From Porcincola sp945869225 (lineage in GTDB: Bacteria > Bacillota > Clostridia > Lachnospirales > Lachnospiraceae): a DNA stretch of 64,000 nucleotides. The position numbers were made by a program, and so were the translations under genes. Where the stretch lies: positions 1-64,000 of the forward strand of contig NZ_JBQKGW010000005.1 of the NCBI RefSeq assembly GCF_052118625.1, given 5' to 3'. Below, one piece after another: positions 30,997 through 39,371 of this stretch. How positions within the stretch are numbered: position 1 is the stretch's first letter; each line of letters opens with the position of its first letter. The notes beneath the pieces are model-generated. The model saw nothing but the letters and a program-made list of their open reading frames with translations. It was not told where the DNA came from and did no database searches.

Positions 30997-31533
30997 TCAA
31001 CCGCAATAAAAATAGGCTATAACCGAATTGCTACTTGGATAGATGAATACAGCAATTGCCTTCCCCTTTACATCTTCTTTCGGGTCGTAAAGCATTCCTT
31101 TGCTTCCGGCTGAATAAAAATTATCTTTCTGGCCGGGATCCGGCTTTGGAATTTTATTATAATCCGTGTATTCCGTCCCACTCCATGTTATTGATTGGGT
31201 ATTATCTTCACTCCCATCTATTGAAGTCCCTTTACCACATAAGAGCGCATTGCTGTTCGTTACCTTGTTTGCCTCCGCAAAAGTCAACAGTTTCCCATCA
31301 GTCGGATCATAGATATAAGTCTGATCCTTAGATTTTGAATCAAAGTCAGTATCCATCAGCTTATAACATCCCGCTGCATAAGCGGGCCTGAGGTTTGCAA
31401 GATCGACTGCTTCCCTGCTCTTTTCCATCTGAGAGGTGAAGATCGGAATGCTGATGGCTACGAGTACAGCAATAATGGCGACCACGATAAGGAGTTCTGC
31501 AAGGGTGAAGCCTTTTCTATTCTTGTTTATCAG
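30997..31533 (-). CDS. Type IV pilin with non-standard start codon
   Basis: A pilin of about 178 residues. The prepilin signal RKGFTLAELLIVVAIIAVLV is intact and continuous, but no ATG, GTG or TTG lies upstream of it before the in-frame TAA. The best candidate is a CTG at 31533, seven bases after AGGAG; an ATA at 31530 is the other option. The mature part has two Cys near positions typical of a disulfide-bonded pilin loop (LLCGKG and a C-terminal YFYCG). It follows the IS-disrupted pilin by 22 bases. Confidence 0.75.
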   Translation of the reverse strand: MINKNRKGFTLAELLIVVAIIAVLVAISIPIFTSQMEKSREAVDLANLRPAYAAGCYKLMDTDFDSKSKDQTYIYDPTDGKLLTFAEANKVTNSNALLCGKGTSIDGSEDNTQSITWSGTEYTDYNKIPKPDPGQKDNFYSAGSKGMLYDPKEDVKGKAIAVFIYPSSNSVIAYFYCG

Positions 31534-31555
31534 TGTTCGTCTCCTTCCTTATGTT

Positions 31556-31661
31556 TCACGGAGTAATCGTACTCAACGGCATATTTATATCATCCCAGCT
31601 GTAAAATGTAGGATTTTTTATATCTGTACCCTCAATGTAATAACTTGCTCCACTGCTGAAG
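31556..31661 (-). pseudogene. 3' end of IS21-disrupted pilin gene
   Basis: Continuing the pilin frame after the left copy of the target duplication gives SGASYYIEGTDIKNPTFYSW, then DDINMPLSTITP and TGA at 31556-31558. Joined to the 5' part it restores a pilin of about 203-208 residues. The downstream CTG-start pilin begins 22 bases after this stop, as expected for an operon. Confidence 0.85.
31655..31661. repeat. Target-site duplication, left copy
   Basis: GCTGAAG directly abuts the left terminus of the IS (TGCAAATAGCG). The identical heptamer follows the right terminus at 34253-34259. Confidence 0.95.
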
Positions 31662-31818
31662 TGCAAATAGCGAAGCCTAACGGCCCCTTTTGCGGAGCTG
31701 AACGGCCGCAATGCGGAGCGAGCGGCCAGCCCTTTCCCACCTGATGCTCTGAACTTCTACCCTCATAATGGAGTTATGCCGCGATTGTGCGGTAAATACT
31801 TCATGAAGGAGGGCAGAT

Positions 31819-33438
31819 ATGCTCGACTATAAAACTATCATTACCCAACGATACGCCCTGCACATGTCCGGACGTCAGATTGCTGACACCCTGGGCGTAA
31901 GCAAATCAGGAGTCAATGACTTTCTGAAAGCTTTTGAGACATGTGAGACACTCTCTTATCCGCTTCCCAAAGGAATCACCAACTACGGGATTTACAGTCA
32001 GGTCTATGGAAAAACTGATCCCGTCTGTGCTGACTCTGGATTTGTAATGCCGGATTACAGTTCTGTTGACAAAGAGCTGACAGGCCGGAAGAACATGACA
32101 CTGATCTTTCTTTGGGGCAGATATAAGAATCAATGTATCGCCGATGAGGCTAAGTTCTATTCTTACAGGCAGTTCTGTTCCAGATACGCAGACTGGATTC
32201 AGAGCCACAGCGAATCACTGCATTTAAACGCAGTGGCAGGTGAAAAGCTTGAGGTTGATTTTGCCGGTAAGACTTTCGAAGTAATCGACAGCCTCACCGG
32301 AAAAGCCCTTACGATTGTTGTGTTTGTATCAGTCCTTCCATACTCGCAGTACATCTATGCCGAGGGAATGCTGTCCACGAAGGAATCCGACTGGATCTGT
32401 GTCAACAACCACATGCTGGAGTTCTTCGGCGGAGTAACCCCGCTGGTAGTCTGCGACAACTGCAAACAGGCTGTCACAGCGAATAAGGACTGGATCGAGC
32501 CTGAACTCAATAAGGATTACGCTGAATGGGCTGAACACAATGGTACTGTAATCATGCCCGCAAAAGTCAGACGTCCCCGCTACAAAAGTTCCGTTGAGAA
32601 CTCCGTCGGGATCCTCGAAAAGGGTTTCTTCCACGAATTGGAGGATCTGCAGTTTTTCAGCATTGAGGACTTTAACAGAGAACTTTGGATCCGGCTGGAT
32701 AGGCTGAACAGGCGGACCCTTGCCGGTAAGGATTACAGCCGGCATGACAGATGGCTGGAAGAAAAGAATACTTTATTGCCCCTTCCCTCCGTGCAGTACC
32801 AGTACACGGAAAGGAAAGAGGCAAAGGTATCCAGCGACTTCCACGTACGCTTTGACAATGCTTATTATAGCGTGCCGTATAAGTACGCGCATAAATCTGT
32901 CCTTATCATGGCTACAACAGGTACGGTGACGATAACATCCCGCTCTGGTGAAGTACTCTGTGAATGGCCCAGAGCACACAGCAAGGGTCTCTGGCAGACA
33001 AACCCGGATCATCTTCCTGCCGGATATAAGGGTACCCTGGAATGGAATGGGCCGTATTTCAGGCAGAAGGCGGCTGCTGTTGGTCCTTATACCTCCCAGG
33101 TCATTGAGGGGGTCCTGTCCAGCCGTAAATACGAGGTCCAGACCTACCGCCAGTGCGTCGGCATCCTTGGATATGCGAAGAAATACAACAAGAAAACACT
33201 GGAAGAATGCTGCCGCCAGGCAGTCGAATCAGGAAGAGTGTCTTATACCTTCATTCGGAACTCTATTCCAGGTGTAGCTGCTGAAACAATGGATACCGCA
33301 GACACAGCCAGGATTAACGAAGAAAAGAATCAGGGTGCGTTTCTACGCAGCGCGGAAGCCTCGAACTTGAACAGACTCCTGGCAAGAAGCAGGAATCTCA
33401 TAAAACAGGAAGGAGGCTGTACCGATGACAACAGGTGA
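31819..33438 (+). CDS. istA: IS21-family transposase
   Basis: A 539-residue IstA. The N-terminal helix-turn-helix is MSGRQIADTLGVSKSGVNDF. The DDE core shows D in LEVDFAGKTFEVID, D in LVVCDNCKQAV, and E in SSVENSVGILEKGFFHELED. AAGGAGG precedes the ATG. It overlaps istB by 14 bases, the usual IS21 layout. Confidence 0.95.
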   Translation: MLDYKTIITQRYALHMSGRQIADTLGVSKSGVNDFLKAFETCETLSYPLPKGITNYGIYSQVYGKTDPVCADSGFVMPDYSSVDKELTGRKNMTLIFLWGRYKNQCIADEAKFYSYRQFCSRYADWIQSHSESLHLNAVAGEKLEVDFAGKTFEVIDSLTGKALTIVVFVSVLPYSQYIYAEGMLSTKESDWICVNNHMLEFFGGVTPLVVCDNCKQAVTANKDWIEPELNKDYAEWAEHNGTVIMPAKVRRPRYKSSVENSVGILEKGFFHELEDLQFFSIEDFNRELWIRLDRLNRRTLAGKDYSRHDRWLEEKNTLLPLPSVQYQYTERKEAKVSSDFHVRFDNAYYSVPYKYAHKSVLIMATTGTVTITSRSGEVLCEWPRAHSKGLWQTNPDHLPAGYKGTLEWNGPYFRQKAAAVGPYTSQVIEGVLSSRKYEVQTYRQCVGILGYAKKYNKKTLEECCRQAVESGRVSYTFIRNSIPGVAAETMDTADTARINEEKNQGAFLRSAEASNLNRLLARSRNLIKQEGGCTDDNR

Positions 33439-34165
33439 CGCACTCCTTCTGGATATCGAAGCACAGATGCAGGATATCGGACTTCCGCTGATGGCCAGGA
33501 AACTTGACCAGATTTACCGGTCCCCAGATTATCTGACCCGCGATAAGCTAAGCCTGATCTCGGATATCCTTGCTCCTGAATACCAGGACAAAACGTCCAA
33601 GAGGCTTAATAACAGGATGAAGACGGCAAAACTGATCGGCACACCCTGCGACATCAGAAAGTGTACCGATAGCAGTACGAGGCAATACACACCGGCAGGA
33701 TCTCCTCGGATTCTATCTTCGTTGAAGTTTATTGAAGATGGTCTGAATGTCTGCATCCTGGGAGCATCAGACAGTGGAAAAACGTATCTAGCCAAAGCAA
33801 TCGGAGTAGCTGCATGTGAAAAATACCGTGTCAGTTATAACCGCTGCGATGAGTTCCTTTCAGGGCTTGTCACACTTAAGCAGAGAGACTACGCAAAATA
33901 CGAACGCAGGATAAGGAAAATCTTGAATTTCCATCTTCTGATCATTGACGACTTCCTGCTGAATACAGTCACCGATGAGAGGGAGATCAAAGTCTTGCTG
34001 GAAGTTCTGGAAAAGCGGATTGAGTTGTCAAGGAGCACGGTCGTCTGTTCCCAGAGGGAACCAGACAAATGGAAGGCCATGATCATGAACGATGCAGTAT
34101 CTGCTGACGCAATCCTCAAGAGGGTCACCAAGCATTATATCGTGATGATCCAACTGAAGAACTGA
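33425..34165 (+). CDS. istB: IS21-family helper ATPase
   Basis: A 246-residue IstB AAA+ ATPase. Walker A is GASDSGKTYLAKAI and Walker B LLIIDDFLL; the N-terminal helical segment (MQDIGLPLMARKLDQIY) is typical. IstB hexamers select the target and stimulate IstA. The frame is intact to the stop. Confidence 0.95.
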   Translation: MTTGDALLLDIEAQMQDIGLPLMARKLDQIYRSPDYLTRDKLSLISDILAPEYQDKTSKRLNNRMKTAKLIGTPCDIRKCTDSSTRQYTPAGSPRILSSLKFIEDGLNVCILGASDSGKTYLAKAIGVAACEKYRVSYNRCDEFLSGLVTLKQRDYAKYERRIRKILNFHLLIIDDFLLNTVTDEREIKVLLEVLEKRIELSRSTVVCSQREPDKWKAMIMNDAVSADAILKRVTKHYIVMIQLKN

Positions 34166-34252
34166 ATTAGGGTTATCTGGAGGGCGGCCGTTTTGATCCG
34201 CCAGGCGGCCGCTGGTCAACGCATCAGTGGCCGATGCCCTCCGCAAATTGCA

Positions 34253-34259
34253 GCTGAAG
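34253..34259. repeat. Target-site duplication, right copy
   Basis: GCTGAAG, identical to 31655-31661. In the pilin frame it encodes the end of GVIIFS, where the insertion occurred. Confidence 0.95.
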
Positions 34260-34765
34260 ATAATGACGCCGCAGAATGAATTATTAACTTTCTTCTGCAT
34301 CTCCTTAAGTGCGCTCATGTCAAACCCTGCCTGTTTTGCAACCGCTTTCCACATCGTGCCAATATCCATCTTATTTGTTGAACCATTGATGCTGACTTTT
34401 GTTCGATCAGCAGCTTGTAAGCCGTTGTTACTGGCGCTTAGCTGGTAAACGCCACCATCGAGATAAGGAGACAAGCCCACTCTGTTACCACTTGTTGACT
34501 TCTGGTAGTTATAGAGCATCAAGACAATCGCTGTTCTTGGATCCGTTATTTGAATGGTACCGTCAATCATCGATGTCGCCAATGCAGAACGAAGCGTACG
34601 GCAATTATCAACATCTACTGCTCGTCTGCTCTTCTCCAGCTGCTTGCTGAAGATCGGAATACTGATGGCCACGAGCACAGTAATAATGGCGACCACGATG
34701 AGGAGTTCCGCGAGGGTGAAGCCTTTTCTATTCTGTTTATTCTGTTCGCCCTTCACTTGAAACAT
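34253..34765 (-). pseudogene. 5' part of pilin gene disrupted by IS21
   Basis: Begins MFQVKGEQNKQNRKGFTLAE, with a complete prepilin signal and hydrophobic helix (LLIVVAIITVLVAISIPIFS). About 171 codons remain up to NNSFCGVIIFS, where the IS enters. The frame reads on into IS sequence as an open but meaningless tail. An upstream TTG at 34780 also lies in frame. A Cys near the break suggests a disulfide loop like that of the next pilin. Confidence 0.88.
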
Positions 34766-34780
34766 CCCCCTCTTGCTCAA

Positions 34781-35323
34781 TCAATTCCAACACACAAAGA
34801 TTGCGGAACAACTGCCATCTGCCTCGATGTAGCAGACCCAGAACGGATAGACACGATCTGAGAGGAAGGTCGATCCATATTCGAGATCATCATCCACAGT
34901 CCACTCAGATATCTGTTTAAATCTAGGTTTACGCTTTCCACCATCACTATGATACTTATATAGCTCTTCCGAAAGGATCCCACCGGCACTATGTCTGTAT
35001 GTAACACCCTTTATTGCAGTTGGGTCACTCTTTGAATAGCCGAGGTCTTCGATCTTCCCTGTTTTACAGTCATACAACAGGTAGATGCGGCCATCCATAA
35101 TTTTCTCATTTCTTACCTTCTCTAGTTCACTATCGTCTGCTTCATAGTAATACTGTACTGAAGCGGAAACAGCTGCTCTTGCATTTGCCTGATTAGTTGC
35201 AAATCTCGCCTTCTTTAGCTGCTTGCTGAAGATCGGAATGCTGATGGCAACAAGCACAGCTATGATGGCAACCACGATAAGGAGCTCCGCCAGTGTGAAG
35301 CCTTTATTCTGTTTTCTCTTCAC
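34781..35323 (-). CDS. Type IV pilin
   Basis: A 180-residue pilin with a short leader (MKRKQNKG) before FTLAELLIVVAIIAVLVAIS. It starts at GTG, nine bases after GGAGGTGATC, an extended match to the 16S rRNA 3' end. The C-terminal region has Tyr-rich strands and two Cys (FWVCYIEADGSCSAIFVCWN) that can form a disulfide. The next gene begins right after its stop. It is paralogous to the neighbouring pilins. Confidence 0.88.
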   Translation of the reverse strand: MKRKQNKGFTLAELLIVVAIIAVLVAISIPIFSKQLKKARFATNQANARAAVSASVQYYYEADDSELEKVRNEKIMDGRIYLLYDCKTGKIEDLGYSKSDPTAIKGVTYRHSAGGILSEELYKYHSDGGKRKPRFKQISEWTVDDDLEYGSTFLSDRVYPFWVCYIEADGSCSAIFVCWN

Positions 35324-35359
35324 CTGCGATCACCTCCTCCATTTTGGTTGACAAGAAAA

Positions 35360-35896
35360 TCAAATCATCTCAGATATGAGCACTCCAAGATATGCTCCAT
35401 ATATAACCAGTACAACTGCAGCAATCAACGCTCCCGCTGTGAAGGATCTTTTCTTTCTCCATTGCGCCTTGATAATTGTCGTCATTAACAGGCTGAGCAC
35501 AATGCCAAAAATAATGCCGCCGACATCATAATGCACCTTCACTCCGACAATGAGCGATACGATCGCAAGAACACAGCCAAAGACACTAAGTGGGAATTTC
35601 TTACCGGACGAATTCTTTCCAGCCTTATTCGACGAGTAAATATACCCGCCTTCCGGAAACTCCTTTCGAAGCTTGGAGATCGGCGTCCAAGACCCCGATC
35701 CCTGTTTCACCAAGGTGCTGTCATTAAGCGTATGCTCCCGCATCAACCGGCAGATGTTGTCCTTGTCACATGGGCCGAAGTCATGTCCGTTCAGCATGTA
35801 ATGCCAGCCGAGGGAGTTCCGGTACTTCAGCCCAGCTGTCCTATATTCTTTTTGCCTCTGGTCTCGCTGGTACCAGTCTCGTTCTTGCATCCCCAT
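35360..35896 (-). CDS. GYF_2-domain membrane protein
   Basis: A 178-residue protein. Residues about 30-75 match the GYF_2 domain (GWHYMLNGHDFGPCDKDNIC, then LVKQGSGSWTPISKL). The C-terminal half has three hydrophobic helices (FPLSVFGCVLAIVSLIVGVK, VGGIIFGIVLSLLM, and AGALIAAVVLVIYGAYLGVL). GYF_2 proteins often sit near secretion or pilus genes, probably as adaptors; the partner here is unknown. AAGG precedes the ATG. Confidence 0.75.
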   Translation of the reverse strand: MGMQERDWYQRDQRQKEYRTAGLKYRNSLGWHYMLNGHDFGPCDKDNICRLMREHTLNDSTLVKQGSGSWTPISKLRKEFPEGGYIYSSNKAGKNSSGKKFPLSVFGCVLAIVSLIVGVKVHYDVGGIIFGIVLSLLMTTIIKAQWRKKRSFTAGALIAAVVLVIYGAYLGVLISEMI

Positions 35897-35972
35897 AGTA
35901 CTACCTTAATCCCAGTCAAACAGACCGGTCAATAAAATCAGTTCAGAAAAATGACTTATTGTGCAATCAATT

Positions 35973-36163
35973 CGCGCACAGGTTCATAAATCCGTGGAAA
36001 ATAGGCTATTTACGCGCAAATGTGTAGGCTCTCGCGGAAGATCTGACCAGAGATAGATGAACGTCAAGAAGTTGACCTTCAACCATTGCGCGGAATAATT
36101 TGAATTATGCGCGTAGGTTCATAAATCTGTGGAAAACAGGCTATTTACGCGCAAATGTGTAGG
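35973..36163. repeat. Two-copy 55-bp direct repeat
   Basis: GCGCACAGGTTCATAAATCC, then GTGGAAAATAGGCTATTTAC and GCGCAAATGTGTAGG at 35973-36028 recurs with few changes at 36109-36163. No gene lies in 35897-36264. The copies sit between the major pilin and the GYF_2 gene; ATAGGCTAT is itself palindromic. Regulatory or recombination sites are possible. Confidence 0.7.
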
Positions 36164-36207
36164 TAGGCACAGAGGGCATGGACAGGCGCGCGTAATAGCT
36201 TATGATA

Positions 36208-36240
36208 TGAAGAAACCCTCCAGATTGCTCCGGAGGGCGT
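36208..36240 (-). terminator. Terminator after the major pilin
   Basis: On the minus strand CCCTCC...GGAGGG (ten-base loop) followed by TTTCTTC lies just downstream of the pilin stop. The T-run is interrupted, so partial readthrough to the minor pilins is likely. Confidence 0.6.
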
Positions 36241-36264
36241 TCAAAAATGCTAAGCTATTATTTA

Positions 36265-36693
36265 TTAATGACCAGTACCACTACCAGATCCTGTACTTGA
36301 CCCATCTTTATTATACGAAGCATTAGTACCGTTATCCTGAGGTGTTACTTTCACTCCATTAGCAGAAATGGTTACGTTAAATTGCTTAATAGCTCCGGTT
36401 GCCGATGCTCCGTAATCTATCGCTGCTACATCTGTAGTATTATTATTAACTGTGAAAGTACCCTTCTCAACATCGTAAGTTCCGCCCTTTACTGTATCAT
36501 CCTCCAGATATTCTGCTGAGGCTGCTGCGTACGCAGCTCTTGCGTTTGCTTGGTTTGTAGCTCTCCTAGCCTTCTCGAGCTGTGCTGTAAAGATCGGAAT
36601 CGAGATCGCCACCAGAACGCCGATGATTGCTACAACAATCAGCAGCTCAGCAAGAGTGAAGCCTTTTTTGTTTTTTCTCATTCTTTTTAACAT
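36265..36693 (-). CDS. pilA: Major type IV pilin (probable)
   Basis: A 142-residue pilin with leader MLKRMRKNKKG and core FTLAELLIVVAIIGVLVAIS. The sequence EKARRATNQANARAAYAAAS is the usual helix. The C-terminus is Gly/Ser-rich (GSSTGSGSGTGH) with no cysteines. AAGGAG nine bases before the ATG, its own terminator, and the position next to pilC favour it as the most abundant pilin; that ranking is inference. It is shorter and simpler than the other pilins. Confidence 0.85.
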   Translation of the reverse strand: MLKRMRKNKKGFTLAELLIVVAIIGVLVAISIPIFTAQLEKARRATNQANARAAYAAASAEYLEDDTVKGGTYDVEKGTFTVNNNTTDVAAIDYGASATGAIKQFNVTISANGVKVTPQDNGTNASYNKDGSSTGSGSGTGH

Positions 36694-36699
36694 TGAAAT

Positions 36700-36860
36700 C
36701 TCTCCTTCTCACTATGTTATATAGGATGAAAATAGCTACTTGGGTTGTTTTATATCAACCCCACTTAAATGATACTTTATACCATGCGAGAGGTTAAATC
36801 AAGCTTTGAAATGCCGGAAAATAGCCAATCTTTGTTGGGTGTTTCGACGGGTTATACAAG
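36700..36860 (-). promoter_or_regulatory. Probable pilin promoter region
   Basis: The gap between pilC and the major pilin is A+T-rich on the minus strand with TTGATT followed 15 bases later by TATAAA. The spacing is short, so the assignment is tentative. No c-di-GMP riboswitch core was recognised. Confidence 0.3.
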
Positions 36861-36886
36861 ATCGTGAGTTTCCTTTTTCAGGCACT

Positions 36887-38092
36887 TTACATCATATTGT
36901 ACATTGTAAACATTGGCATATAGATAGCGATGACGATAAAACCGGCGAAGATGGCTAGGAAAACGAGCATCGCAGGTTCGAGACGGGCGAGCATGTCCTT
37001 TGTGGCGGTGTCTGATTCGCTTGTGTAGAAATCGCCGATGACTTCGAGGGTGTTGTCGAGGTCACCTGTCTCCTCCCCGATCGCGCACATTTCCTTAAGG
37101 GTGTCAGGCAGGCCGTCGACTTTCCGGATACATTCGCCGAGCGGGCGTCCTTCCTCGATGCGGCCGGTCATATCGCTGATCTGGTTAGAAAGGACGGCAT
37201 TGTCGATTGTTTTCGCTGTAATGTCGACAGCGCGGTCAACAGTCAGGCCGGATTTGAGCAGGATGCTCATGGTATTGGCGAACTGTGCCGCTGCATTCAG
37301 GCGGTGTAGTTTACCGATAATCGGTGCACGAAGCTGAAATTTGCCGTGGATGATGGCGCCCTTCGGTGTCTTGTTATAGAGACAGATGAAGACAATAAAA
37401 CCGACAATAATAACACCGATCAGTGCCCAGTATTTTCCGAAGAAGCGGGATATATTGATCAGGATCAGGGTGATGATCGGGAGTTCTCCTCCGAGTTCAT
37501 CAAATGTTTTTGTCAGTGATGGCACAACCATCGTCATAACAACGATCAGAACGATAATGGCGATCGCAACAACAAAGGCCGGGTAGCGCAGGGCGGACTT
37601 GATTTTGTTCATGGTCTTGTACTGCCTTTCGTAGTAGACAGCCATTTCCTCGAAGGATTTATCGATATTTCCAGACTCCTCCCCGGCCTTGATGGTTTCA
37701 ATGAAGGTGACCGGAAGCTTCGGGCAGTTCCGCACCATGCTGGTCGAAAGGGCACTGCCGCTGGAAACGTCCTCGGCGCAGGCCAGGAGCATCCGGCGCA
37801 GCAACTTGTCCTCCGTCTGCTGGCCGATCATTTCCAGGCATCTTGCAAGCTGGATGCCGGACCTGAGCGTGATGGAGATCTGTTTGCACATGACAGACAA
37901 ATTCTTGATATTCAGGCGGCTCCCGATTTCTGCATTTAGGATGCTCTTGCTATCCTTCACCTCAGAGATGCTCTCGATAACCGGCGCTGTCTGACGGACT
38001 TTGTTGGCGGCTTCCAGGACGGTCGCAGCCTGCACGACACCCTTGACGGCCATGCCCTCTGGGGTGCGCGCCTTATATTGATATGTTGCCAT
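36887..38092 (-). CDS. pilC: Type IV pilus inner-membrane platform protein
   Basis: A 401-residue PilC/GspF protein. It has two T2SSF domains, each with the pattern of cytoplasmic helices followed by membrane helices: VMCKQISITLRSGIQLARCL and, in the second half, AAAQFANTMSILLKSGLTVD. Membrane helices include FVVAIAIIVLIVVMTMVVPS, a central pair, and LVFLAIFAGFIVIAIYMPMF at the C-terminus. It forms the platform on which PilB and PilT act. AAGGAG precedes the ATG. Confidence 0.95.
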   Translation of the reverse strand: MATYQYKARTPEGMAVKGVVQAATVLEAANKVRQTAPVIESISEVKDSKSILNAEIGSRLNIKNLSVMCKQISITLRSGIQLARCLEMIGQQTEDKLLRRMLLACAEDVSSGSALSTSMVRNCPKLPVTFIETIKAGEESGNIDKSFEEMAVYYERQYKTMNKIKSALRYPAFVVAIAIIVLIVVMTMVVPSLTKTFDELGGELPIITLILINISRFFGKYWALIGVIIVGFIVFICLYNKTPKGAIIHGKFQLRAPIIGKLHRLNAAAQFANTMSILLKSGLTVDRAVDITAKTIDNAVLSNQISDMTGRIEEGRPLGECIRKVDGLPDTLKEMCAIGEETGDLDNTLEVIGDFYTSESDTATKDMLARLEPAMLVFLAIFAGFIVIAIYMPMFTMYNMM

Positions 38093-38173
38093 ATTCTCAA
38101 CTCCTTATTTTATCCCGAAGACCTGCTCCAATGCCACGCACTGAAGCTCCTCCTGGATTGCTGGTCCGCCTTG

Positions 38174-39226
38174 TTAAAACATCAGCTTCTTTTGAAGGTA
38201 GGCTTTGTCATTTGCGGCTTCCAGCGCGGTCTTCGAGTCGATGGAGCCCTCCGCGACCATGCGAAGCAGACAGTTGTCCATCGTGATGGATCCCAGGTTT
38301 GCAGAGGAAAGCATGCTGGAGTACATCTGCGGGGTCTTGTTCTCACGGATCAGGTTGGCAATTGCAGGGGTATTGATCATGCATTCACATGCAACGATAC
38401 GTCCTTTGCCTCCTTTCCGGATAAGCAGCTGCTGCGACAGGATGGCCTTGAGCGTGACAGAGAGTTGCATTCGAATCTGCTGCTGCCGCTCCGCCGGAAA
38501 TGTATCGACGATTCTGTCGATGGAATCGGGTGCGGAGTTCGTATGCAGCGTGGCGAACACGAGATGCCCGGTCTCGGCGGCCGTCATCGCCGTTTCCATA
38601 GAGGCGTGGTCACGCATTTCGCCGATCAGGATGACGTCCGGGTCTTCACGCAGAATCGCGCGAAGGCCTGCCTCGTAGCTCTCGGTATCGGTGCCGATTT
38701 CGCGCTGATTGATGATGCATTTGTCCATCTTATAGATGTATTCAACCGGATCTTCGAGCGTGATGATGTGCTCCTGCCGGGTATGGTTGATCTCGTCAAG
38801 GATAGCCGCCAGCGTTGTAGACTTGCCGGAACCGGTCTCGCCGGTAACCAGGACGATGCCCTTCCGGTATGTCGGAAATGTCAGTGCGGCGGGCGGAAGT
38901 CCAAGCGAGCGCAGATCCGGGATATGGTCACTCAGGATTCGGAGCGCCGCGCTGATGTGGCCCCGCTGACGATACAAATTGATACGAACGCGAGAGCCGG
39001 CGATGGTCCGCGCAAGGTCGAGCTGTCCGATCTTGCCGAGATGCTCCTGCCCGCCTTCCTCCAGCTGTCGGGCGATGGCCAGGCAGTCCTCATCGGTGAG
39101 CGGCTGGTCGGTCAGATCCACAAACCGCCCGTCCAGCCTGCCTTTCACCGGTATGCCCTTCACAATATGGATGTCGGAAACGCCGCCCTGGGCGCCTCTC
39201 GCCACGATTTCCTCAACATTCAGCAT
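38174..39226 (-). CDS. pilT: Type IV pilus retraction ATPase
   Basis: A 350-residue PilT. Walker A is GETGSGKSTT near residue 128, followed by the Asp box (LEDPVEYIY), Walker B (REDPDVILIGEMRD) and the His box (TGHLVFATLHTNSA). The PilT-specific AIANLIRENKTPQM signature is near residue 288. A dedicated retraction motor predicts twitching motility or DNA uptake rather than static pili. AAGGAA precedes the ATG. Confidence 0.95.
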   Translation of the reverse strand: MLNVEEIVARGAQGGVSDIHIVKGIPVKGRLDGRFVDLTDQPLTDEDCLAIARQLEEGGQEHLGKIGQLDLARTIAGSRVRINLYRQRGHISAALRILSDHIPDLRSLGLPPAALTFPTYRKGIVLVTGETGSGKSTTLAAILDEINHTRQEHIITLEDPVEYIYKMDKCIINQREIGTDTESYEAGLRAILREDPDVILIGEMRDHASMETAMTAAETGHLVFATLHTNSAPDSIDRIVDTFPAERQQQIRMQLSVTLKAILSQQLLIRKGGKGRIVACECMINTPAIANLIRENKTPQMYSSMLSSANLGSITMDNCLLRMVAEGSIDSKTALEAANDKAYLQKKLMF

Positions 39227-39371
39227 ATCTGGTTCCTTCCCAGTCAGTTGCTATAACCTTCCATGCCATGACAAACGCAGTACCAGCTGTGTCCACAACC
39301 TGTGCATGTCTTTCATGCCCAAGGCCTATACAGCGCTGCTCTGCAGGCTGACGTTTGTCTGCCAGCCTGTA

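Larger units (their letters stand above)
31662..34252 (+). mobile_element. Complete IS21-family insertion sequence
   Basis: A 2,591-bp element with istA and istB on the plus strand, antisense to the pilin it splits. The ends are imperfect inverted repeats (TGCAAATAGCGAAGCCTAAC against TGCAATTTGCGGAGGGCATC). Each end carries three spaced copies of a GCGGAG...CGGCC site, the multi-site transposase binding typical of IS21. A perfect 7-bp target duplication, GCTGAAG, flanks it. Both reading frames are intact, so it may be active and recent. Confidence 0.95.

Noticed and set aside
36694..36886. Search for a c-di-GMP riboswitch before the major pilin
   Set aside because: The conserved core of neither class is visible on either strand.
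38078..39256. A 392-codon plus-strand open frame
   Set aside because: Antisense to pilT and the start of pilC; no ribosome site.
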